Assembly: GCF_019930585.1 (NCBI RefSeq)
Contig: NZ_CP082839.1
Location: 2,476,001 to 2,540,000 of the forward strand
Reading direction: 5' to 3'
Origin: Sphingomonas nostoxanthinifaciens
GTDB taxonomy: Bacteria; Pseudomonadota; Alphaproteobacteria; Sphingomonadales; Sphingomonadaceae
DNA: 64,000 nucleotides
How positions within the stretch are numbered: position 1 is the first letter of the stretch; each line of letters starts with the position of its first letter. The notes beneath the pieces were generated by a model. That model searched no databases, was not told the origin of the DNA, and saw only the letters and a list, made by a program, of their open reading frames with translations. Positions 38,314 through 46,855 of this stretch are shown piece by piece. A program made the translations under genes and the position numbers.

Positions 38314-38970
38314 ATGGCTGAGATCAAACCTGGGCGGCGGCTTGGTCGCCCCACGCTCGACGAGGCTGCAGCCTTGCGCGAAACATTCCTGGATCGAGCT
38401 TTCGATATGTTGTGCGAGCGCGGCGTACACGGCTTTTCCATAGATGCGCTGGCCAAGGTAAGTGGCGTGACGAAGCGCACCATTTACCGTCATTACAAAA
38501 GCAAGAACGCCCTGATCGAAGCCGTCGTGGAACGGCGAGCCCTTCGTCTCACGCAGATCGACGATTTACGCGATCGGGCAGACCTGTTGCCCGTCGAACG
38601 ATTGCGGTTGTGGGGATTGAGAATTTTCCGACAGCTCTCGGGAGATGACGCGAAACGGCTAAGTCTGTTGTTGCGCTTTGCCGGTCTGACCGAACCTTGG
38701 GCCGCCGACATGCTCGACGTCTGGGCGAGGCGGCTCATCGCATCGGCGAGCACTCTTGTCGTGGCCGCTCAGGAAAGCGGGAACCTTCGGCGCTGCGATC
38801 CCGAAATTCTTGTGTTCCTGCTGCTGGACCTGATCGATGGCCTGTTCAATCGAATGAGTTATAGTGGGCAAACCAGAAACCCGCTCGATGACGCGAGCCT
38901 TGACCACTATTTTCAACAGCGCTGGCTCTCATTTTTGCAGCTGGCGCGGCCGGATTGGTCCAACCCATGA
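38314..38970 (+). CDS. TetR/AcrR-family transcriptional regulator
   Basis: 218 residues from ATG 38314, behind AGGAAAGG. A basic lead (KPGRRLGRPT) precedes the helix-turn-helix (FDMLCERGVHGFSIDALAKV, then SGVTKRTIYRHYKSKNALIE). The C-terminal part is a TetR_C-type ligand domain ending with YFQQRWLSFLQLARPDW. It is divergent from the sigma/Emr operon and most likely its repressor. The ligand is probably a pump substrate. Confidence 0.9.
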   Translation: MAEIKPGRRLGRPTLDEAAALRETFLDRAFDMLCERGVHGFSIDALAKVSGVTKRTIYRHYKSKNALIEAVVERRALRLTQIDDLRDRADLLPVERLRLWGLRIFRQLSGDDAKRLSLLLRFAGLTEPWAADMLDVWARRLIASASTLVVAAQESGNLRRCDPEILVFLLLDLIDGLFNRMSYSGQTRNPLDDASLDHYFQQRWLSFLQLARPDWSNP

Positions 38971-39316
38971 TTATCGACTTTCACGATCTGCAGCTTCGGA
39001 CTTGATCGATCGCGCAACAAAGCCGGGAGCAGGCCATTACCTGCCGAGAGGTTGGACCCGGCAAGCGAGCAAGTCTCAGCGTATCGCCCTTTCTCCGATC
39101 GGCCCGGCAACCGCGTGATGGCGCTGTTCTCGGCCGCGCCGCTGCCGGGCGACCCGTTGCAGGGAGCAAGCGGCGTCGCGGCCGAGAAGGTACGCCTCGG
39201 AAGCCGGGAGCTCTTCATCTTCTATCTCGATGGTGACGTGATGGCATGGACGGCCCCTGCACCAGCGTAGCTGTGCAATGATGCGGCCGTAGAGCCACGT
39301 CTAGAGGAGCCGTCCC
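38971..39316. other. Spacer before the IS110 remnant
   Basis: No gene is supported. A short frame 39052-39270 contains LGSRELFIFYLDGDVMAW, which looks protein-like but matches no family known to me. The IS110 left end must lie near 39270-39300. Confidence 0.4.
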
Positions 39317-39970
39317 ATGCCGCAGGATGTTGTTACCGTCGGAGTCGATCTGGCGAAGAACGTGTTCCAGGTTCATGCGATCGGCGCGGATGGCAAGGTG
39401 CTGGTGCGCCGGCAGCCGGCGTGCCGACGTGCTGAAGTTCTTCTCGGCGCTGCCACCGTGCCTCGTCGGCATGGAAGCATGCGCATCGGCACATCACTGG
39501 GACGCGAGTTGATCGCGCTTGGGCACGACGTGCGCCTCATGCCCCCGGCTTATGTGAAGCCGTACGTGAAGCGAGGCAAGACCGATGCAGCGGACGCGGA
39601 GGCGATCTGCGAGGCGGGGACCCGGCCGACCATGCGGTTCGTGGCGGTGAAGACGACGGAACAGCAGGCCGTGCTGATGCTCCATAAGACTCGCGACCTG
39701 CTTGTCCGGCAGCGGACCGGGCTTATCAACGCGTTGCGCGCCCATCTTGCCGAGTACGGCATCATCAGCAGCAAGGGCCCGGGCGGTGTCACCGTGCTGA
39801 TGAAGGTGCTGCATGAGGCGCAGGAGCGGCTACCGGCGCACGCGCGATCGGCTCTCCACACGATCGGCTTGCAGCTCCGCGCGATCGCGAGCGCGGTCGA
39901 CAGGCTCGAGGCTCAGATCCTGGCCTGGCACCGTTCTGATGCTGCGAGCGAACGGCTCGCCACCAATCTG
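39317..39970 (+). pseudogene. IS110-family transposase, damaged
   Basis: Opens MPQDVVTVGVDLAKNVFQVH with the first catalytic Asp, and later has PPAYVKPYVKRGKTDAADAE with the final Asp pair. Between them, two compensating single-base indels (near 39415 and 39510) throw the stretch that should read RADVLKFFSALPPCLVGMEA out of frame, deleting the catalytic Glu of the DEDD set. The C-terminal transposase-20 domain is cut at about 39970, although the frame stays open to 40285. Confidence 0.85.
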
Positions 39971-40326
39971 AGCCGCGCGGCGAGCGTCAATGGCGCGATC
40001 CCGACGCAGCTTCCGCAGGCAACCTTCAGACCGTCTGCATCGCCGCCTCGTGCTCCATTACCTGAGGGCGTTGGACCGGTACCGCAACGCGACACCAGCC
40101 AACATTTCGACGCGGCTGCACTCGATTGTATTTATTACCGACCATGCCAACGCTATGAACGAAAGTCTATTTACACCAAATGTTACTCGAAAGCGGCCTT
40201 GCTGCTTTCCACCCCTTCCGGCCGTAGGGGGACGCGCGGCAATCGCCCATTTGAGGGCGTTCCGCGATGTTTGCAGAGCCGTTAGAACCCGCGACAAAAT
40301 GTGATGACAATGCCGGAGCTATCGCG
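39971..40326. other. Spacer after IS110
   Basis: No gene is supported. A frame on the plus strand (39990-40300, LHRRLVLHYLRALDRYRN) is protein-like for a short stretch but unidentified. GGAG near 40315 belongs to the next gene. Confidence 0.35.
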
Positions 40327-40869
40327 GTGAGCAAGCAGGCCTTGATAATCGTGGACATGCAGGTGGGGCTTTTCGCTGGTCCGCGTCATGATGCCGAAGG
40401 ATTATTATCTCGGCTCGATGCCCTGGCAGTTAGGCTGCGCGCAAAGGGCGTTCCGATCATCTTCATCAAGCATTGCGGGCCGGAAGGAACGGCGCTTCAC
40501 CCCTCCCAGCCGGGGAACGCCATCCACCAAAGCCTCACGGTAGATCCCGCCGATACGACTATCGCCAAAGCGTCGTGCGACGCATTTCTCGATACCTCGC
40601 TCGCTGAGACACTTACGCGCCTGAATGTCGATGAGCTTATCGTCACCGGCTGTGCCACGGATTTCTGCGTCGATACGACAATCCGGACGGCGCTAGCGCG
40701 TGGATATAAGACGATCGTCCCTGCGGACGGCCATACAACCGGAGATCGTACCTACCTATCAGCACAGAAGGTGATCGAGCATCATAATGCCATCTGGGCA
40801 GAGTTCATTTCGCCCGTTGGGCCGGCCCTCCTCTCTCGCTGCGACCAGCTGGGCACGGAAACATCCTGA
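40327..40869 (+). CDS. Isochorismatase-family cysteine hydrolase
   Basis: 180 residues from GTG 40327 (GGAG 8 bases upstream); ATG 40267 lacks a site. The catalytic triad is visible: Asp in LIIVDMQVGL, Lys in IAKASCDAF and Cys in GCATDFCVDTT. Members hydrolyse isochorismate, nicotinamide, carbamoylated or related small amides; sequence alone does not say which. It stands alone, followed by a GNAT enzyme. Confidence 0.88.
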   Translation: MSKQALIIVDMQVGLFAGPRHDAEGLLSRLDALAVRLRAKGVPIIFIKHCGPEGTALHPSQPGNAIHQSLTVDPADTTIAKASCDAFLDTSLAETLTRLNVDELIVTGCATDFCVDTTIRTALARGYKTIVPADGHTTGDRTYLSAQKVIEHHNAIWAEFISPVGPALLSRCDQLGTETS

Positions 40870-40955
40870 CGCCTATCGCCGCAGTAGCGGCCGCTTAGGC
40901 TCGATAGCCATCTCCCGGAAGCGAACTTTCGCACGTCATGTGGTATAAGGCACGC

Positions 40956-41498
40956 ATGGCCCTTCATACGCCCTCCCATCCTTTGCCGACGAAACTGGCG
41001 AAGGCCGATGCTATTGAAGTGGCGGCCCTATACGACCGTTGCGCCGACTATTTCCTTTTGCAGGATGGCTTGGCGCCCACACTCGCCGACGCTGATGAGC
41101 TTTTCATCGGCTTGCCGTCAGAAAAGGAGGCCCGTGATCAAACCGTTTTGGGCTGGAGAGGTGACGACGGACTTCATGCTGTTGCGGCGATTCTTCGCGA
41201 TTATCCACGGGATGGCACATGGTATCTCGGCCTTATGATCGTGGAGCCCGCACACCGCGGCCTCGGTCTCGGTAGGGCGATCTATGGTGAGATCGAGGAT
41301 TGGGCCGCCAAAAGGGGGGCGACGGAAATCCGATTGGCTGTCTTAGAAGCAAATGAGGCAGGGGAACGCTTTTGGCGCTCCCTTGGATTTGGCGAAGTGC
41401 GCCGGGTCGGCCCGGACGCGTTCAAGATCAAGAGCCATCGCCGGATCGAACTTAGCCGACATCTCGCTGGCAGTTTCGGTGCGAATGGAAGCCAATAG
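40956..41498 (+). CDS. GNAT family N-acetyltransferase
   Basis: 180 residues from ATG 40956. The acetyl-CoA site is clear: LGLMIVEPAHRGLGLGRAIY (core R-G-L-G-L-G), followed by WAAKRGATEIRLAVLEANEA and FWRSLGFGEVRRVG. The N-terminal half (YDRCADYFLLQDGLAPTLAD) resembles GNAT proteins whose substrates are unknown. Single gene. Confidence 0.88.
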   Translation: MALHTPSHPLPTKLAKADAIEVAALYDRCADYFLLQDGLAPTLADADELFIGLPSEKEARDQTVLGWRGDDGLHAVAAILRDYPRDGTWYLGLMIVEPAHRGLGLGRAIYGEIEDWAAKRGATEIRLAVLEANEAGERFWRSLGFGEVRRVGPDAFKIKSHRRIELSRHLAGSFGANGSQ

Positions 41499-41745
41499 CT
41501 GTCCGTCGGCGGTCTATCCAAAGCGGAAGCCAGAAACGGTTGGGCAACGTTCGTCTCTGGAGCGAAATTCAACTGTCTTTTTTGATTGACGGCACAGCGT
41601 CGCTCGCGATCAAAGTCTTGCCCAAGGGAGGGCGACCGAAAATTTGGCTGGCTTTGGCGGACGCAGCTCGCGGACCCACCATTGGCCTTGCGCCCTTCGC
41701 TCATGCCACAGATGATCGCGGCGCCACGACTCAGGAGAGCAAACC

Positions 41746-41937
41746 GTGAAGCTGATCCTCGCGCTGACCGCCGCGGTCATGATGACCACGCCGGTGCTCG
41801 CCGCGCCATGTCGCGATGCGAAGGGCCATTTCGCCAAGTGCCCGCCGGCCGGAAGCGCATCGGCCGCTGCAGTGACGAAGGACAGCAAGGGACGCTGCCA
41901 CGGCACGGGCGGCAAGTTTGTTGCCTGCCCAAAATAG
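41746..41937 (+). CDS. Small secreted protein with two Cys-pair repeats
   Basis: 63 residues starting at GTG 41746 with GGAG in place. A signal peptide (MKLILALTAAVMMTTPVLAA) is followed by two similar motifs, PCRDAKGHFAKCP and RCHGTGGKFVACP, giving two probable disulfide loops separated by an Ala/Ser-rich linker. No catalytic features. The function is unknown; the C-x8-9-C loops with G-x-F suggest a structural or ligand-binding role in the periplasm. Confidence 0.7.
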   Translation: MKLILALTAAVMMTTPVLAAPCRDAKGHFAKCPPAGSASAAAVTKDSKGRCHGTGGKFVACPK

Positions 41938-42265
41938 CTGCTGATCGAGCTTGAAGCCCAGGCGTTAGGACGGCGGCTGCGTTAGGCTCCCCCTGAGCGT
42001 CGCTTTGGGCGCATACGGGCTGCCCATCGGGATCTGTGGCGTCTCGCAGACCCTTACTGAGGCCGTAGCCTCGCTGGCCTAGGATCGCTGACGCACGAAG
42101 TTCGTCCGGAGCGCGCCATTAACGGTTGCGAGAAGGACTACGGCCAACGGTAGGACCGCCGTGTATTGTCGTGGTCAAGCCGATCCAGCTTGCGAAGCGT
42201 TCCTTTTATGTTCTAGCTGGGTTTGCGCCCCGCTAGGCGGTCGAAACACCGCTGGAGCATGAGAC
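41938..42265. other. Spacer
   Basis: No gene or distinctive structure recognised, except GGAG near 42252 for the next small gene. Confidence 0.4.
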
Positions 42266-42460
42266 ATGCAGCACGACGTGCGGCTGAGGGCCGCGGCGCG
42301 AGCGATCTCTGACGCTTGCTATCCGTCCGAGGAATGGTCGCAGACCGGCTTCGAGGAAGCAGACCGGTTCCGGATCGTGCATTATCGCCAAGCGGTCGAG
42401 GCGGCGCTGCACGCGCGATCCATGCTCGTTGCATCGCCTGCACAGCTTGAGCTGATCTGA
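42266..42460 (+). CDS. Small protein of unknown function
   Basis: 64 residues: MQHDVRLRAAARAISDACYP, then RFRIVHYRQAVEAALHARSM. GGAG lies 10 bases before the ATG. Helical and amphipathic, with no motif recognised. Its stop shares one base with the ATG of the next small gene (TGATG), so they are likely translated together. Confidence 0.55.
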   Translation: MQHDVRLRAAARAISDACYPSEEWSQTGFEEADRFRIVHYRQAVEAALHARSMLVASPAQLELI

Positions 42461-42594
42461 TGCGGCCGACCGATCGGGATGAGCCGGGCGAACCCAGCCC
42501 GTTCGAGCGGTGGATGGGTATCACGCCCGATGAATGGGAGGCGCTCGGCGAGACAGATCCCGCGCTCCTGCCATCGATACCGATCTGGCATTAA
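42460..42594 (+). CDS. Tiny coupled protein (44 residues)
   Basis: ATG at 42460 overlaps the previous stop. It reads MRPTDRDEPGEPSPFERWMG and then ITPDEWEALGETDPALLPSI, ending PIWH. Acidic, with a W-M-G-I-T-P-D-E-W-E core. Too short for most gene finders, but the coupling and protein-like composition support it. Unknown function. Confidence 0.45.
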   Translation: MRPTDRDEPGEPSPFERWMGITPDEWEALGETDPALLPSIPIWH

Positions 42595-42736
42595 CGCGTC
42601 CGTGGGGATCGGTCCAGGCCGCCTGCAGCAGCTTTGGCTCGACGTCAGCTGCCCCATCCTAAGTCGTCCGCGCGAGCTCAGGCCCGGCGACCAGCGTGCC
42701 GACCGTCGCCCGACCCTCAAACAATTGGAATTGAAC

Positions 42737-43090
42737 ATGGCGCCAGCGCCGAAGAGATCGAAGAAGGCCGTGAGAGTCGAGCCCTTGGCCCAAGAACCCG
42801 TTCTTGTAACGATGGCGCCTGGGTCTTTGCCAGCAGAACCCGTAAAGACCGTAGGCGATGAAGCGCATGAAGTTGGCCCCGGACCTACGCAGGCTTTCGG
42901 TAGTTGGCTGTTTGATCAAGCGAAGCGTCCAGGACTGTTGGGCGAGTTGGCGAAGGCAGCCAAGCTGGATCGCCTGTTCCCAAGGCACGGCTCGATAGAC
43001 GACGTCCGAGCCCGGTTTGCCGTCGCGGGAGCGGATGGCGACGCGCTGATGGCACTGGAGGACGCCGAACGCGAATATGATCGGCGATGA
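42737..43090 (+). CDS. YozE SAM-like domain protein
   Basis: 117 residues from ATG 42737. The first 50 residues are Lys/Pro/Val-rich and probably disordered. The rest (FGSWLFDQAKRPGLLGELAK, AAKLDRLFPRHGSIDDVRAR, ALMALEDAEREYDRR) matches the YozE_SAM_like fold: the S-W-L-x-x-Q start, G-D/E-L-A-x-x-x-x-x-D-x-x-F-P, and the final E-A/D-x-x-E-Y helix. In sphingomonads such proteins occur on mobile DNA. The next gene overlaps it by ATGA. Confidence 0.7.
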   Translation: MAPAPKRSKKAVRVEPLAQEPVLVTMAPGSLPAEPVKTVGDEAHEVGPGPTQAFGSWLFDQAKRPGLLGELAKAAKLDRLFPRHGSIDDVRARFAVAGADGDALMALEDAEREYDRR

Positions 43091-43410
43091 GGCAAGTCGA
43101 CCAGGCCGAGCTGGAAATGTGCATCTATATCCAGCTTCGCGTTCTGCGGGGCGCGACGCGAACACATCTTCAGCGCCTGGGCTCGGATCGGGCCTGCCAA
43201 ACGGCCGCCCGACTCATTATCGAGCGATGCCTGTCAGGCTGTGCAATCTTCAAGCCCAGCCCGTTTTACGAGTTTCAGGCTGCTGCCATGGCGTGCGGCG
43301 ACGGCTACCCGGGCAAGCCTTTATGCCTTCCGCCTAGTACAGAGCCGGCAGTCGGCGGTCGTGGATGGGCCGATCGCCAGCATGCAAAGGCGCCTCCCCC
43401 GCCCCAGTGA
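43087..43410 (+). CDS. Unknown protein, C-terminus interrupted by IS3
   Basis: 107 residues as encoded now. The ATG overlaps the previous stop. MRQVDQAELEMCIYIQLRVL opens a Cys-containing protein (SGCAIFKPSP, AMACGDGYPG). The stop TGA at 43408-43410 is the first three bases of the IS3 element. Without the IS and one copy of CCAG, the frame would continue RHALVTRIMWKTGSRMGCNR for about 56 more codons to about 44793. Family unknown. Confidence 0.5.
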   Translation: MRQVDQAELEMCIYIQLRVLRGATRTHLQRLGSDRACQTAARLIIERCLSGCAIFKPSPFYEFQAAAMACGDGYPGKPLCLPPSTEPAVGGRGWADRQHAKAPPPPQ

Positions 43411-43433
43411 CGTGCTCCCCATTTCTCCTCCAG

Positions 43434-44303
43434 TCATAACTGGAGTCCGGGGTCATCATCGTGCCCATGTGGGCGGGGTTGCACAACCCGCTTGGCAGCA
43501 TCGGCGGGCGTCAGCCCGCCTATCCCGCTATGCGGTCGCACATGGTTGTAGTCGTCGCGCCAGCTGCTCAACACCGAGCGGGCGTGGCTCAACGACGCGA
43601 ACAGCGTCTCGTTCAGACATTCGTCGCGCAAGCGACCATTAAAGCTCTCGACGTAGCCGTTTTGCTGCGGCTTGCCCGGCGCGATGTAATGCCACTCGAT
43701 CTGCCGGTCCTGCGCCCAGCGCAGGATCGCCAGGCTCGTCAGTTCGGTCCCGTTATCGCTGACGATCATTAGCGGCCTGCCGCGCACCGCGATGATCGCG
43801 TCCAGCTCCCGTGCGACCCGAGCGCCCGACAGCGACGTGTCAACCGCCAGCGCGAGGCTCTCGCGCGTGAAGTCGTCGACGACGGCGAGGATGCGGATAC
43901 GCCGGCTGCACACCAGCGTGTCGCTCACAAAGTCCAGGCTCCATCGCTGGTTCGGGCCTTGCGGTAGCGTCACCGGTGCCCGCGTGCCCATCGCTCGCTT
44001 GCGACCACGCCGTCTGCGCACCCGTAGATTCTCCTCGCGATACAGCCGCAGCAGCTTCTTGTGGTTCATGACCAGACCCTCGCGCGCCAGCATGATCCCC
44101 AGCCGCCGGTAGCCGAAGCGCCGACGTTCGAGCGCGATCTCGCGAAGACGCGACCGCAGGTCGCCATCATCACCACGCCGATGCGCATAGCGCATCGACG
44201 ACCGATCCACGCTGAGGATGGCGCAGGCCCGACGCTCGCTGATACCGAAGGCCTGCCGAACATCTTCGACAGCCCTCCGGCGAGCGGCAGGCCTCACCAG
44301 TTT
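43434..44303 (-). CDS. IS3-family transposase OrfB (integrase core)
   Basis: Made by frameshift from OrfA at AAAAAAC. The functional part starts near [20 protein letters not shown]. The DDE core is intact: Asp in [11 protein letters not shown], Asp in [13 protein letters not shown] and Glu in [18 protein letters not shown]. Both open frames and the ends are intact, so the element may still be mobile. Confidence 0.92.
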   Translation of the reverse strand, partial: KLVRPAARRRAVEDVRQAFGISERRACAILSVDRSSMRYAHRRGDDGDLRSRLREIALERRRFGYRRLGIMLAREGLVMNHKKLLRLYREENLRVRRRRGRKRAMGTRAPVTLPQGPNQRWSLDFVSDTLVCSRRIRILAVVDDFTRESLALAVDTSLSGARVARELDAIIAVRGRPLMIVSDNGTELTSLAILRWAQDRQIEWHYIAPGKPQQNGYVESFNGRLRDECLNETLFASLSHARSVLSSWRDDYNHVRPHSGIGGLTPADAAKRVVQPRPHGHDDDPGLQL

Positions 44304-44575
44304 TTTGAGGCAACCTCCTTCAGCACCGCATTGTCGAGCATCGCATCGGCCAACAGCCGCTTCAGCCGCGCGTTCTCGTCCTCCAGCACCTTCAGCTTGC
44401 GCGCCTGCGACACGTCCATGCCGCCATAGGTCGCCTTCCATTTGTAGAAGGTCGCGCTGCTCACGCCGTGTTTGCGGCACACGTCCGCGGTCGACGATCC
44501 AGCTTCCTGCTCACGCAGGAGCCCTATGATCTGCTCCTCGCTAAACCTGCTGCGCTTCATCTCCGTCCTCCTCAA
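44294..44575 (-). CDS. IS3-family transposase OrfA
   Basis: 93 residues (or 88 from the internal Met at 44560, [20 protein letters not shown]). It has a helix-turn-helix ([20 protein letters not shown]) and a leucine-zipper-like helix ([20 protein letters not shown]). The end KEVASKNW is encoded over the slippery A6-C run at 44306-44300, where ribosomes can shift by -1 to make OrfAB. Confidence 0.92.
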   Translation of the reverse strand: MRRTEMKRSRFSEEQIIGLLREQEAGSSTADVCRKHGVSSATFYKWKATYGGMDVSQARKLKVLEDENARLKRLLADAMLDNAVLKEVASKNW

Positions 44576-44746
44576 TGAAGGACTCTAGCTCAAAATGGAG
44601 GAGTTTCAGGGGAGCACGTCACCAGCGCCATGCGCTAGTGACCCGAATCATGTGGAAAACGGGGAGCAGGATGGGCTGCAATCGGAACATGCACCGACAT
44701 AATAGGCCGTGTGCCGCCGGCGATGGTAGCCGCCGTATCGGATTAG

Positions 44747-45859
44747 CTACGGGGCGACTTCAGCCGCGCGGGCAGGCACGGTATCAGCTGTGATCCGGCG
44801 CGAAAAAGCAATACAAGGCCGCTCGATGTAGCGGTAACTGAGCACGGCCAAAGGCAGGGTGAATGCAACGGTTCCGATCAGGAAGCGGAGTTCCGATACA
44901 AGATCGACGCCGGGCGGAATTAGGGATCCCAGCGTAAAAATGACTAGCCCATGCCCAAGATAGACCGAATAACTTATAAGACCAAGGCGATTGAGCGCGG
45001 TGCAGCGCGGTCGTTGTAGCCAGATCGCTACCACAAAGGTGAGGAGCGCAAGCGGATAGGCAGTCGTCAACGCCAGCGGCGTTAAGAAGGGGTTGCCGTT
45101 CGACGAGACAGGGAAGATCGCGCCACCAAGGATCGGCGCGGCGGCGAGCAGCAGAAGCACGAGCAAACCTGCCCACCGCGGAGCTGCGACATCTCCATCA
45201 ACCGCCATGCGTAACACCGAACCGGTTAGCATGTAGGCGATGAAGATGGGATCGTCTGGCGACGGTATTGGCCAGCCGAGAACGTACCGCAGGCAAGCCG
45301 GGATGACTGCGAGCAGTATGCACCCAAACGCCAGCGTGCCGAGTATCGCCACGCGCCGCAGCTGCCCCAGCGTGTATAGCAGCATGACGAGACAGTAGAA
45401 GATCACCTCAATGAACAATGTCCAGAAAGCTACGCGGATGTTTGCGACACCGAACAGGCGCTGCAACATCGTCAGGTTGGCGAGCACCTGCCTCAGCGGA
45501 AATGCGTGGCCAGCAGCACAAGCGACGACCACCGATCCGAGGATCGCCAGCCAATAAGCAGGATAGAGCCGGAACATGCGGCTTACAACGAAGCTGCGCA
45601 CCGGGTGTGCGCCACGAAAAGCGAACGGCACGACGAAACCACTGATAAGAAAGAAGACAATGACACCGTAGCGACCGAGATTGGTCCCCTGTAGCAGCAG
45701 GCCGTGCAGTGAAGCCGTGACCCACGGCGCCGCCGGCTTAGACTGAAGAATCTGCTCGGCGACGTGCTGGGCGAAGACAGCTGCAACCGCAATGCCGCGA
45801 AGAGCGTCGATATGATCCAGCCGCTCCCGCTTCCGGCTGTGCGTTTGCCACTCCGTCAT
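44747..45859 (-). CDS. Acyltransferase 3 family membrane protein (OafA/YrhL type)
   Basis: 370 residues from ATG 45859; the longer upstream frame lacks support. About 10 membrane helices. The catalytic start RLDHIDALRGIAVAAVFAQH contains the R/D and active-site His of the family, and VFFLISGFVVPFAFRG is the usual second motif. No SGNH domain. It O-acylates sugars on envelope polysaccharides or lipids. Its 3' end faces the IS3-disrupted gene, with possible overlap before the insertion. Confidence 0.9.
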   Translation of the reverse strand: MTEWQTHSRKRERLDHIDALRGIAVAAVFAQHVAEQILQSKPAAPWVTASLHGLLLQGTNLGRYGVIVFFLISGFVVPFAFRGAHPVRSFVVSRMFRLYPAYWLAILGSVVVACAAGHAFPLRQVLANLTMLQRLFGVANIRVAFWTLFIEVIFYCLVMLLYTLGQLRRVAILGTLAFGCILLAVIPACLRYVLGWPIPSPDDPIFIAYMLTGSVLRMAVDGDVAAPRWAGLLVLLLLAAAPILGGAIFPVSSNGNPFLTPLALTTAYPLALLTFVVAIWLQRPRCTALNRLGLISYSVYLGHGLVIFTLGSLIPPGVDLVSELRFLIGTVAFTLPLAVLSYRYIERPCIAFSRRITADTVPARAAEVAP

Positions 45860-46120
45860 ACTGACTCGCTCGTTTCGAGGCGGCGCGGCTAGGTAGAAAC
45901 GCCGTAGAGGTGCTACGGCCGACCCGCCGCCGTCGTCGAACAAAGTTCCTGATCGTGGGTTCCGCAAGCCGTGGACCGCTTGCCCAAGCCGATCGATCGC
46001 CCGGTGGGGAAAGCCCCCATCGATGTCATGGCTGGCTATGGCCATGTCCGACCGTTACGGCACTAGTCTGACGCCCGCCCCCCCATCGAAATCTCGCTTA
46101 TGGTTTCCCATATTTAACCG

Positions 46121-46567
46121 ATGCAAATCTTCTCGATCGGGTATGAAGGCGCGACCCAGCCCGAACTCATTGCGGCGCTAGAAACTGCGGGGGTGCGCCT
46201 GCTGGCGGACGTACGGGCTGTCCCGCTCTCGCGGCGCCCCGGCTTCTCAAAGAACATCTTGGCAAACGGCCTTCGTGAAGCCGGGATCGATTACATCGGG
46301 CTCAAGGCCCTCGGTACGCCACCGCTGGGGCGAGAGGCGGCGCGGCGTGGCGATCACGCCACGATGGCGCGTGTATATGCGGGTCAGCTCGAATTGCCGG
46401 AAGCACTGGCGCAAGGCGCCCAGCTTCGCGCGTTGGCCGAGGAACGACCAACCGCCCTTCTCTGCTTCGAGCGACAACCGCATCACTGTCATCGATCGCT
46501 GCTTATCGATGCCATCCTCCCAGAGGCCAAGGTGACCCACCTCTTTGCCAATTCTTTGGCGGGGTGA
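46121..46567 (+). CDS. DUF488 family protein
   Basis: 148 residues. The start MQIFSIGYEGATQPELIAAL, the RLLADVRAVPLSRRPGFSKN segment and the C-terminal ALLCFERQPHHCHRSLLIDA with its Cys and His cluster are the hallmarks of DUF488. The H-C-H-R motif looks like a metal or nucleophile site, but the family has no firm function. It stands alone. Confidence 0.9.
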   Translation: MQIFSIGYEGATQPELIAALETAGVRLLADVRAVPLSRRPGFSKNILANGLREAGIDYIGLKALGTPPLGREAARRGDHATMARVYAGQLELPEALAQGAQLRALAEERPTALLCFERQPHHCHRSLLIDAILPEAKVTHLFANSLAG

Positions 46568-46855
46568 CGGCGGTTGATCTAGGACGCAAAAAAAGTCTTC
46601 ACTTCAATTCGCCCCTGCCAAAAGCGACCGACCCAATTTACTTCGGCATCGAAAGCCATTGCGTAGATAAACGTCGGTTTTTGGGATCAACGAACGGCCC
46701 AAGTAGGGTGCACGTCGCGTAATTTTAAATCGTGCCGAGCCGTTATGCGTGGCGGGGCCGTCCGTGCCCGTGGTGTAGGGATGCGCGAGCATATGATACG
46801 CCAGGCGACCTAATCTCGCTGCCGCTCGTGGGCGGACCGTCCGCTGCGTTCGCTG
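46568..46855. other. Spacer
   Basis: No gene is supported. Convergent gene ends on both sides; no T-run hairpin recognised. Confidence 0.4.

Larger units (their letters stand above)
43408..44621 (-). mobile_element. IS3-family insertion sequence, 1214 bp, with target duplication
   Basis: The ends are TGACGTGCTCCCC at 43408-43420 and its complement at 44609-44621, with further matching CTCCTCC just inside. The 4-bp direct repeats CCAG at 43404-43407 and 44622-44625 mark a simple, recent insertion. It carries orfA and orfB on the minus strand. Confidence 0.9.
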
